Assembly: GCA_049317545.1 (NCBI GenBank) | Contig: JBMOIB010000003.1 | Span: 28,067-92,066, forward strand | From: REEB506 sp049317545 | Lineage (GTDB): Bacteria; Pseudomonadota; Alphaproteobacteria; Caulobacterales; Aquidulcibacteraceae | Length of the DNA: 64,000 bases | Direction of reading: 5' to 3' | Shown here: one piece after another, positions 37,009 to 44,492 of the stretch | How the letters are laid out: every line of letters begins with the position of its first letter | Position numbering within the stretch: position 1 is the first letter of the stretch | Position numbers and translations under genes: made by a program | The notes under the pieces: model-generated | Seen by the model: only the letters and a program-made list of their open reading frames with translations | Database searches by the model: none | What the model was told of the DNA's origin: nothing

Positions 37009-38230
37009 ATCGTCCTGCCCTCAGGAAATTGACGGGATCATAGACCTTGCCGCGGAACCACACCTCGTAATGGAGGTGCGTACCCGTCGACCGCCCAGTC
37101 GAACCCATCGAGCCCACCCGTTGCCCAATTGCGACGCGCTCGCCTCGGCTCACCTGAATATCGCGCAGGTGTCCATAACGAGTCTTGAATCCATGACCGT
37201 GATCGATCTCAACCGTGTAGCCGTAACCGCTTTTCACACCGGCGAAGGAGATGGTGCCCGGCGAGGTGGCCACGACCGGCGCGCGCTCGAAGGCGGCGAG
37301 GTCGAGCCCTTGATGGAAACGCGGCCGCCCATCGAACGGGTCCACGCGCGGGCCGAAGCCGCTCGTCTCGCGAGATTCGACGGCAACCGGGACCGCGAGC
37401 GGCGTCGATCCGGCGACCTGCTCAAGGCGGCGCGTTTCGGCGACGCGGGCGGCGACCTGCTGAACGCGCTTGGCGAAACGCGGATCTGCGGCGGCTTCGT
37501 CGCCGATCAGCGCGCCGACGTCGATGTCCACCGCCGGGCCGCCGACGCCTTCTTCATTCTCAGTGACGAGGCGTGTGAAGCCCACGCCCGTCATGCGCAG
37601 CACGCCGCGGATTTCCTCGGCGCGACCGACAGCGGCTTCCTCAGCCTTCGAGAGGAACGCGTTCTGCTCGGCCTTCAGGCGATCGATCCGCGCCTTGAAG
37701 CTGACATTCTGAACTTGGTAATCGCCCGCCTCGATGGACGCCTGATCGCGGCTCTGCCGCGGGTCAGCCTCTTCGATAGAGGCTTGCATCAGAAGCTTCG
37801 CGCCGTCGCGCTCCACCGGACGCGTCGAGGCCGTGAAGGTCGAGCCGCCGGCATAATTGAGAAGCATTTTCAGCGTCTCGTGGCGGCGTTCGAATTCAGA
37901 CGTCGCGCGTTCGAACGCCTGCGTGCGCTCTTGCAATTGAGCCTGCGCGGCGGCTTCGCGGGCGCGGCTTTCACGCAGCCAGCGCTGATACTTCTGTTCG
38001 AGATGGTCGATTTCGGCGTTCTGGGCCGAAAGAATTTGGCCTCGCATAAGCACGTTGACCGACGCGTAGGCGCACCAGCCGGCGATCCCGACGGCGCCGA
38101 GCGCAATCAGAACCTGCTTCGAGGGAGACAGCGAAACGTAACGTACGGTTCCGCCGCTGCGATGATAAATCTGACGCTCAGGAAAGGCTCTCTCAAAGAG
38201 AGTCCGAGCGCGCGTTCCGAACTGGCTCAT
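36989..38230 (-). CDS. lmdC: M23 peptidoglycan endopeptidase, LmdC-like
   Basis: A 413-residue membrane-anchored LytM peptidase. A short cytoplasmic N-terminus is followed by one membrane helix (about residues 39-63), a coiled coil (about 70-120 and 180-205) and a C-terminal M23 domain with zinc ligands H306 and D310 in RFHQGLDLA and H387 in THLHYEVWF. This is the layout of Hyphomonas LmdC, whose cytoplasmic end binds bactofilin. Overlap with the bactofilin gene supports the same partnership. The ATG at 38230 is preferred over an upstream in-frame start because homologues begin near MSQFGTRARTLFERAFPERQ. Confidence 0.92.
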   Translation of the reverse strand: MSQFGTRARTLFERAFPERQIYHRSGGTVRYVSLSPSKQVLIALGAVGIAGWCAYASVNVLMRGQILSAQNAEIDHLEQKYQRWLRESRAREAAAQAQLQERTQAFERATSEFERRHETLKMLLNYAGGSTFTASTRPVERDGAKLLMQASIEEADPRQSRDQASIEAGDYQVQNVSFKARIDRLKAEQNAFLSKAEEAAVGRAEEIRGVLRMTGVGFTRLVTENEEGVGGPAVDIDVGALIGDEAAADPRFAKRVQQVAARVAETRRLEQVAGSTPLAVPVAVESRETSGFGPRVDPFDGRPRFHQGLDLAAFERAPVVATSPGTISFAGVKSGYGYTVEIDHGHGFKTRYGHLRDIQVSRGERVAIGQRVGSMGSTGRSTGTHLHYEVWFRGKVYDPVNFLRAGRYVHEQG

Positions 38231-38250
38231 GGTCCCAACGCCCGCCTTCG

Positions 38251-38265
38251 TTAACGCCAACCTTA
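38251..38265. promoter_or_regulatory. CtrA-like site upstream of lmdC
   Basis: TTAA-N7-CTTA at 38251-38265 matches seven of eight bases of the CtrA consensus TTAA-N7-TTAA, 21 bases before the lmdC start. A match of this quality arises by chance fairly often; location in front of a morphogenesis operon is the only extra support. Confidence 0.25.
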
Positions 38266-38319
38266 CGGGCCAATTGCCCGTCCCGCCCCGTCCGCATTCC
38301 TACCTAAAGAAAGGATCAA

Positions 38320-38365
38320 TGCAATGCCCAATGGCGCCAAGCGGCCTTAATTTTTGGGCATTGCA
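38320..38365. repeat. 12-base inverted repeat in the bcp-lmdC gap
   Basis: TGCAATGCCCAA (38320-38331) and TTGGGCATTGCA (38354-38365) are perfect complements around a 22-base loop that contains a TTAATTT stretch. The 200-base gap also has a second dyad, GCAGTCG and CGACTGC, around 38379-38421. It could be a terminator-like or regulatory RNA structure between bcp and lmdC, or a small RNA. No T-run suits the leftward genes. Confidence 0.55.
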
Positions 38366-38430
38366 CCTATGCGGAGCAGCAGTCGCCGCAAGTCTTGCAA
38401 GCCTTGGGCCGCTTCGACTGCAGGCGCTCG

Positions 38431-38901
38431 TTAAGAATTACGGAGAAAGTTAAGGACGACCTCGGCGTGGCCTGTCACTTTAACCTTTCTCCAGACTGCT
38501 TTGATCCTGCCTTCGGGATCAATCGCAAATGTTGATCTCTCGATGCCCATGTACTTGCGACCGTACATGCTTTTTTCGACCCAGACGCCGTAGGCCTCTG
38601 TAATCGTTCCGTCCTCATCGGGCGCCAATGGGATCGTCAGGCTGTGCTTCGCAATGAAGCGCTCGTGGCTCTTCATCCCATCGCGGGACACGCCAATGAT
38701 GACTGCGCCGATCGCGTCGAACGCGGCGCGATGTGCGCTGAAGTCCAACGCTTCCTGCGTACACCCTGTAGTATCGTCTTTGGGGTAGAAGTAGAGCACC
38801 ACGGTCTTGCCGCGTTGTTGGGCGAGATCGAAGGAACCGCCGCCGGTCAGCGGCGCTTTAAAGGTCGGGGCGAGGGCGCCGGGTTCGAGGAGCGTGGTCA
38901 T
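38431..38901 (-). CDS. bcp: Thiol peroxidase of the BCP/PrxQ family
   Basis: A 156-residue peroxiredoxin that reduces hydroperoxides with thiol donors. The peroxidatic cysteine is C47 in KDDTTGCTQEALDF, where homologues often read DNTPGCT. The usual resolving cysteine five residues later is an alanine (A51), so this looks like a 1-Cys enzyme. Later family segments are VIIGVSRDGMKSHERFI and TEAYGVWVEKSMYGRK, then GIERSTFAIDPEGRI. AAGGAAAGGA lies before the ATG at 38901; the much longer open frame upstream is antisense to the YhdP-like gene. It is divergent from that gene. Confidence 0.9.
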   Translation of the reverse strand: MTTLLEPGALAPTFKAPLTGGGSFDLAQQRGKTVVLYFYPKDDTTGCTQEALDFSAHRAAFDAIGAVIIGVSRDGMKSHERFIAKHSLTIPLAPDEDGTITEAYGVWVEKSMYGRKYMGIERSTFAIDPEGRIKAVWRKVKVTGHAEVVLNFLRNS

Positions 38902-39057
38902 TATCGTCCTTTCCTTTAGCGGCGGCGGACCTTTCGCCTTTTTCCAGGCGATCGATGGTCGGCCGCCCGCCAGTTCTGGCTCTGATGTGCGTCGCGCGTG
39001 CAGATTGTCGATGCCGCCGGTCGCGTGCGGCGTCCAGTTCCGGATGACCGCGCCCGC

Positions 39058-42000
39058 ATGATCCGCCGCTCCTCCCTCGTCGCGCTGGAAATCGCGCTCG
39101 CCCTGACGGCGGCGGCGATCATCGCCGTGGGGGCGCTGTCCTGGCGTTTGGCGTCGGGGCCGATCCCGCTGCCGAGCCTCGAGCGCTACGTTGAGAGCGA
39201 GCTCTCGGCCGCCCGAGACGGGCGCCCGGTGCGTTTGCAGGACGTTGAATTGGCTTGGTCGCCTCAGCGAAGAGGCCTGGAAGTGCGAGCGCGCAATGTC
39301 CAAGCCTTGGACAAAGCGGGCCGGGTTCTGTCGCGCAGCGATGAAGTTGCCCTTGGCGTCAGCCTCTCCGGCCTCGCCACCGGACGTTTGGCCCTCGAGC
39401 GGGCGACGTTCCGCGGCGGCGAGGCGAGCCTCGTCCTCGGCAAGGATGGATCGGCCGCGATCGCCTTCGGCCCCCCGGGTTCGCCGCCTGATGTCATGTT
39501 GCCCGCCCCACCGGAAAACGAATCGGTCACGGCGCGGGTGAACCGTGTTTTGGATGGGTTGGCGGCGGCGCTTCGGCCCGTTGGCCCCGGCGGCGCGCTC
39601 AAAGGCCTGCGCATCGAGAATCTGAAAGTGACGGTGGTCGACGAAAAGACCGGGGGTCGCTGGCACGCCAAGGGCGCCTCATTCGATTTAGCGCGCGAAA
39701 AGAACATCTTGCGGGCTTCCGCCGACGTTGCGCTCGAGGGCGCGCGGGGGCCGGCGCCGCTCGAACTCGCGGCGACGACCGACGCCGCGTTCCAGACCGC
39801 CGTCGTGGAGTTGCGGATAAAGGGCGCGCCGATGCCGGCGCTTGCGCCCGGCTTACCCGCGCTCGCCGCCATCGACGCGCCGGTCCATGCCGCGATTTCC
39901 GCCAGTCTCGACCGCAAACGCGGGGTCGACCGGTTTGAGGGCGACGTCGCGGTCGGTCGTGGATCGATGATTTTTCCGGCCGGAAGGGTGGCGATCGACG
40001 GCGGACGCTTCCGCGGACGCTACGACGTGGCCGACGATGCGCTGGTTGTCGAAGAGGCCGCGCTCGCCGGTTCGCGGACCCGGGTCCGCGGCTCGGGGCG
40101 GATCGAGAACGCCTCCATGCTGTTGCGCGCCGGGGCCGACGCAGACGCTGCATTCACGATCGATTTCAAGAGCGTCGACCTCGACATGCCGGGTGTCCTC
40201 GCCGAGCCGATCGCGCTGACGGACGTCCAGGCGCGCGGGATCGCCTCGCGCGCGACCTCGACGATCGACGTCGCCGATCTGCGCGTCGGGGTCGATGGCG
40301 CGGTCGTGCGTGGCGCGGGGAAACTTTATTGGCGCCCCGGGAAAGATGGCCGCTGGCGTCCGGGCGTGCTGGCCGAAGGGCGGATCGACGGAACCGTCGG
40401 GCCACGCGCGGTCCTGAAGCTCTGGCCGATCAAAATGGCCGAAGGCGCGCGGTCCTATCTCGATGAGGCGCTCAAGGGCGGCGCGATCACAGACGTCACG
40501 ATCAAAGCCGATGTTACGCCGGCCATGTTCGAAGCCGGTTCCGCCCCGAACGCCGCCGTCGACCTCACCTTCAAGTTCGCCGACGCGCATGTGGACTATG
40601 TGCCGGGCATGACGCCGATCACCGCCGGGCGCGGTTCGGCGCGGCTGCAGGGCAACGCCTTCACGCTGCTGCTCGACCAGGGGAAGATCGGAACCCTCGC
40701 CGTCAGCAAGGGCAAGGTCGATCTGCCGCGGCTCAACCCGAAGGGCGCCTTGGCGAGTTTCGCAGGCCGGGCGGAAGGCGACGCGCGCGCCGCAGTCGAC
40801 TTGCTGCGCCAGGCGCCGATTGGCCTGGATGAACACCTTCCGGTCGATCCGGCCACGGTCGTCGGCGCCGGCATGGTCGATTTCGTCATTCGACGTCCGA
40901 TGCGGTCCGAGGTTTCCGCCGAGCAATATCGCTATTCGATCGACGCGCGCTTCGACGGCGTTGGCGGTGTGCTCAACCAGAATAAGGTCGCACTGAGCGA
41001 TTGGCGCATGCGCGTCCTGGGCGACGAGAAAGCGCTGACCTTCTCCGGGCCTTTGACGATCGGGGCGTCTAAGGCCGACCTGACCTGGACGGATTCGTTC
41101 GGAGGTCCGGAAACGCCGTCCCGGTTCGCCATCGCCGGCCAGTTCCAAAGCGCCGATCTCGAGCGCTTGGGATATCCGGTCGAATTGTTCGCGCGCGGGC
41201 CGATCGGCATTTCCATCAAAGGCCTGTCGAAGGGCCTGGATGTGCAAACGGCGACGGCGACCGCCGATCTCGGCGCGGCGCTGGCCTATTTGCCGAGCAA
41301 TTTCTGGCGGAAAGCGCCTGGGGCGGCTGCATCAGTCCGATTTGAAGTCGGGCGGTTGCCGGGCGGCTTCGTCGGCCTCTCCAGTATTCAGGCGCGCGCC
41401 GACGGGCTCGATCTGCTGGGTTCGGCGCGCCTGCGCACGAGCGACGGCGCCGTCGTCGAGGCGCGCGTCGACCGTGCGCTGATCGACGGGCGTGCGGCCG
41501 GGACGGCGACGCTTCAATTGCGCCCCGACGGGATCAACGCAATCGTCGCCGAGGGCGCCCTGTTCAACGTCAGCCCGTTCATCACGCCGGCGCCGACGCT
41601 CGACGCAAAAGTCGCCGCGAGCCTTCCCGAGCCCGCGCCGCGTCGCGAACGGCCGTTCCCGATGGACGTGCAGATGCGCGCCCAGAAACTGGTGTTCAAC
41701 GCCGATGCGGCGGTGTCCGACGGGAAGCTGTCGATGCTGACCGACGGCGTGGCGATCACGCGGTTGGCCGTCGACGGCTCAGATCCCGGCGGTCGTCCCG
41801 TCACGCTTTCGATCACGCCCCGTCCGGGGCTCTCGACCGGCCGCATCACATTCCGTGCGGCCGACGCCGGGTTTGCTTGGAAGGCGATCACCGGGCAGGC
41901 GAACGTGCGGGGAGGCGCTGCGCAGGCAGACGGCGTTTGGACCCCCGGCGCGCCCGGGTCGGCGAAGCTCACGCTCCTGATGACGGATTTTCACCTGGTC

Positions 42001-42468
42001 GACATGCCTGTGATGGCGCGCCTTTTGTCGTCGGTCGGTTCGCTGCAGGGGCTGGCGGCGATGATGAACGGCGACGGCATCGCCTTTTCCTCGCTCGAAG
42101 CGCCAATGACGCTGGCTGAAGGTCGCGTCACTTTGGGCGAATGCCGGATGTCAGGGCCTTCGCTCGGGCTGACGGCCAAAGGTCGGATCGACCTGGAAAC
42201 CGGCGCACTCGCGATCGATGGCGTGGTCGTGCCGTCCTACGGGCTCAACTCGATGCTCTCGGGCCTGCCGATCGTCGGCAACCTTTTGACCTCGCGCCGC
42301 GGCGAGGGCGTCGTCGGCATCACCTATTCGCTGAAGGGCCCGGCCGAAGCCGCACGCGTCGGCGTCAATCCTCTGTCGGCGCTCACGCCTGGGATTTTGC
42401 GGCGCATATTCGAGCCGATCGCGCCGCGCGCGCCGCCAACGACGCCGGTTCCCGACAAAGCCGGCTGA
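39058..42468 (+). CDS. YhdP-like AsmA-superfamily giant envelope protein
   Basis: A 1136-residue protein with one N-terminal membrane helix (about residues 8-30) and a very long periplasmic region built from repeated beta strands. The N-terminus matches the YhdP/DUF3971 family (IPLPSLERYVESELSA, DVELAWSPQRRGLEVRARNV); the C-terminus matches AsmA-like domains (ALAIDGVVVPSYGLNSMLSG then LPIVGNLL, GVVGITYSLKGP). In E. coli such proteins form bridges that carry phospholipid to the outer membrane. The ATG at 39058 starts the helix; a GTG 60 bases upstream is less likely. Its stop abuts the convergent gene with no gap. Confidence 0.88.
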   Translation: MIRRSSLVALEIALALTAAAIIAVGALSWRLASGPIPLPSLERYVESELSAARDGRPVRLQDVELAWSPQRRGLEVRARNVQALDKAGRVLSRSDEVALGVSLSGLATGRLALERATFRGGEASLVLGKDGSAAIAFGPPGSPPDVMLPAPPENESVTARVNRVLDGLAAALRPVGPGGALKGLRIENLKVTVVDEKTGGRWHAKGASFDLAREKNILRASADVALEGARGPAPLELAATTDAAFQTAVVELRIKGAPMPALAPGLPALAAIDAPVHAAISASLDRKRGVDRFEGDVAVGRGSMIFPAGRVAIDGGRFRGRYDVADDALVVEEAALAGSRTRVRGSGRIENASMLLRAGADADAAFTIDFKSVDLDMPGVLAEPIALTDVQARGIASRATSTIDVADLRVGVDGAVVRGAGKLYWRPGKDGRWRPGVLAEGRIDGTVGPRAVLKLWPIKMAEGARSYLDEALKGGAITDVTIKADVTPAMFEAGSAPNAAVDLTFKFADAHVDYVPGMTPITAGRGSARLQGNAFTLLLDQGKIGTLAVSKGKVDLPRLNPKGALASFAGRAEGDARAAVDLLRQAPIGLDEHLPVDPATVVGAGMVDFVIRRPMRSEVSAEQYRYSIDARFDGVGGVLNQNKVALSDWRMRVLGDEKALTFSGPLTIGASKADLTWTDSFGGPETPSRFAIAGQFQSADLERLGYPVELFARGPIGISIKGLSKGLDVQTATATADLGAALAYLPSNFWRKAPGAAASVRFEVGRLPGGFVGLSSIQARADGLDLLGSARLRTSDGAVVEARVDRALIDGRAAGTATLQLRPDGINAIVAEGALFNVSPFITPAPTLDAKVAASLPEPAPRRERPFPMDVQMRAQKLVFNADAAVSDGKLSMLTDGVAITRLAVDGSDPGGRPVTLSITPRPGLSTGRITFRAADAGFAWKAITGQANVRGGAAQADGVWTPGAPGSAKLTLLMTDFHLVDMPVMARLLSSVGSLQGLAAMMNGDGIAFSSLEAPMTLAEGRVTLGECRMSGPSLGLTAKGRIDLETGALAIDGVVVPSYGLNSMLSGLPIVGNLLTSRRGEGVVGITYSLKGPAEAARVGVNPLSALTPGILRRIFEPIAPRAPPTTPVPDKAG

Positions 42469-43350
42469 TCAGGTCGGCGGTTTGAGCCCGCGATAGAGGT
42501 AGGTGGACAGCGCCGCCTCGCAGCCGCCGTAGATCACGAGGCTCACAAAGCTCGTGATGAAGCCCGCAATCGCAAATCGCACCGGATCGGCTGCGGCGAT
42601 GGCGGCGACCTTCGCCGGATCGGAGGCGCTCACACCCAACAGGCTTGTGACGGCGGCCTGGATCAAGGTCGTGGCGAGCGCTGCAGGGATGAGCGTCAGC
42701 AGACGTGCGGCCGAGATCCGCAGGAGATTGCCTTGCGTCCACCGCCAGGTTTCGAAGGTCGCGACGCGGTTTTCCGCCACGCTTGCGGGTGCGCACAGAT
42801 AAAGGCGCGAAGTCAGAGCCATCCAGACGGCCGCATAGACGAGAATGACGGCCAGCAGCGGGCCCGCATTGGCGGAAAAAACCTTCTGCAACAATTCCAT
42901 GCTGGCCTGAACGTCGCCGTTTGCCGCTTCCAGTTCGCTCTGGAACGGCGCGAACGTCATGCCGACGACGATCAACCCCGGAATGGCCGCGACAAGGAAA
43001 ACGATCGTCAGGAAGAAGCCGATCACGACCATCGCCGCGAAAAGCTTCAGCGACAGGGCGACCGATTGCGCGCTTACCGTCGCCGGCTCCCCGAGCGAGG
43101 CGCGGATCGCCGGCGCGATGAAGAGCGCCATGCCGAGGCCGGAAAGGATCGAGAGCAGAATTTGCCCGAGCGGGTTAACCGCAAGCCCCGTGTTGATCGC
43201 TGCGAAGTTCAGGAGCGCAACGGCCACGGCGGCCGCCAGCGCGGCCGGCGCCAAGGCGACGGCGTGGCTGCGCGTCTCGGCAAAGGCGCCGCGAACGCTT
43301 TCGAAGATCGGCACTTTGCCCTGCGGAACACTCACCCGTTCGCACTCCAT
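42469..43350 (-). CDS. Polytopic membrane protein, unrecognised
   Basis: A 293-residue protein with about six predicted membrane segments (for example VALAPAALAAAVAVALLNFA, ILLSILSGLGMALFIAPA, LFAAMVVIGFFLTIVFLVAA, LLAVILVYAAVWMAL and a last IAGFITSFVSLVIYGGCEAA). Between segments four and five lies a conserved-looking SRLYLCAPASVAENR and ETWRWTQGNLLR. I do not recognise a characterised family. ATG at 43350 is preferred over the 24-codon extension because it excludes a basic unconserved leader. The gene lies end to end with the YhdP-like gene. Confidence 0.7.
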   Translation of the reverse strand: MECERVSVPQGKVPIFESVRGAFAETRSHAVALAPAALAAAVAVALLNFAAINTGLAVNPLGQILLSILSGLGMALFIAPAIRASLGEPATVSAQSVALSLKLFAAMVVIGFFLTIVFLVAAIPGLIVVGMTFAPFQSELEAANGDVQASMELLQKVFSANAGPLLAVILVYAAVWMALTSRLYLCAPASVAENRVATFETWRWTQGNLLRISAARLLTLIPAALATTLIQAAVTSLLGVSASDPAKVAAIAAADPVRFAIAGFITSFVSLVIYGGCEAALSTYLYRGLKPPT

Positions 43351-43378
43351 GGATCGGCGCTTGCGCGCCGGCGATACC

Positions 43379-43417
43379 CTAGAGCAGCCCCCGATCGAAC
43401 GGAATCGTTTGATCGGG
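43379..43417. repeat. Dispersed palindrome-like element with CTAGAGC
   Basis: CTAGAGC (43379-43385) is followed by a near-perfect stem CCCGATCGAACG / CGTTTGATCGGG (43390-43401, 43406-43417) with loop GAAT and one G-T pair. Similar CTAGAGC plus GATTCCGTT/GATCGG palindromes are scattered in alphaproteobacterial intergenic regions. It lies between divergent genes, so an operator role is also possible. Confidence 0.5.
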
Positions 43418-43546
43418 TTCACACCAAAGCGTCATTTCGGCCGCGCGTCGTTCTGCGGGGAGGGGCGGACGCGCCCATGGGTCGCCTAGTAAGGGTTTGA
43501 CCTTGCGGAAGTTGCAGGACGGCGGCGGTGCGCCTAGAGGCCTTCC

Positions 43547-44425
43547 ATGCACCAAGCCGTGAAGCCCTTCGCCGCGCGCGACATCGCGGCGCTCGCGCTC
43601 ATCGCCGTCATTTGGGGCGTCAACAATCTCGCCGCGAAATATGCAGTCCAGCATCTGCCTCCGATGCTCACGGTGGCGCTCCGCTTCGCTCTGGTGAGCG
43701 TCGTATTGGTCGCCTGGTTGAAGCCGGTTCCCAATTGGAAGGCGCTGGCGCTGATCGCGGTGACGTCCGGCCCGATCCATTTCGGCGTCCAGTTCGTTGG
43801 CCTGTCGATGGCGCACGATCTCACTCCGATGGTCATCGCGATGCAATTGTGGATCCCGTGCTCGGCGATCGCCGCGATGCTCGTTTTGGGGGAGCGCATC
43901 GGCTGGCGGCGAGGGGCGGGAATAGCGCTGTCGTTCGCAGGCATCGCGGCGATGGCGGCGGACGAGAGCGTGGCGCGCCAATGGGCGCCGCTTGGCTTGG
44001 TCGCCATTGCCGCCGCCGTTTACGGGCTTTCGGCGGTGCTCGTTCGGCGGGCGGGGACGATCCATCCTCTGACGTTCCAGGCGTGGATCGCGCTTGCGAC
44101 GTGGACAACGCTGCTGCCGGCTTCGCTCACGTTCGAGCGCTTCGACTGGAACGAACTTGCGCACGTGCCTTGGTTGGTCTGGGCGGCGATCGTTTACGGC
44201 GCGATCGCGTCCAGCGTCGTGGCCAACGCGCTGCTCTTTCATGTCGTGCAGCGCTACGAGGTTTCGCGGACGACGCCCTACCTTTTTGCATCGCCGGTCG
44301 TGGCGATCGGGCTTGGCGCAGTGATTCTGCACGACCCGATCACGCCCAAGATCGCGCTCGGGGCCGGCCTGACGATCGCGGGGGTCGCGTTGGCCGCACT
44401 CGCCGAACGCCGTTCAATCCGCTGA
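43547..44425 (+). CDS. EamA/DMT family transporter
   Basis: A 292-residue inner-membrane protein with ten predicted helices in two EamA repeats (about residues 10-140 and 150-285). The first helix is IAALALIAVIWGVNNLAAKY, with the family PPMLTVALRFALV afterwards; the second repeat begins PLGLVAIAAAVYGLSAVLVRR. Drug/metabolite superfamily exporters move small molecules such as amino acids or metabolites; the substrate cannot be told. It precedes gyrA by 67 bases on the same strand. Confidence 0.88.
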   Translation: MHQAVKPFAARDIAALALIAVIWGVNNLAAKYAVQHLPPMLTVALRFALVSVVLVAWLKPVPNWKALALIAVTSGPIHFGVQFVGLSMAHDLTPMVIAMQLWIPCSAIAAMLVLGERIGWRRGAGIALSFAGIAAMAADESVARQWAPLGLVAIAAAVYGLSAVLVRRAGTIHPLTFQAWIALATWTTLLPASLTFERFDWNELAHVPWLVWAAIVYGAIASSVVANALLFHVVQRYEVSRTTPYLFASPVVAIGLGAVILHDPITPKIALGAGLTIAGVALAALAERRSIR

Positions 44426-44492
44426 GGGCCGATGGCCTTCCCAGGCGCCGCATGTTAGCTCGTTGGGCTGGAAAAACTCGAATCGAACCCCT

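Noticed and set aside
44480..44484. GANTC methylation site upstream of gyrA as cell-cycle control
   Set aside because: A single five-base match is expected by chance; no supporting pattern.
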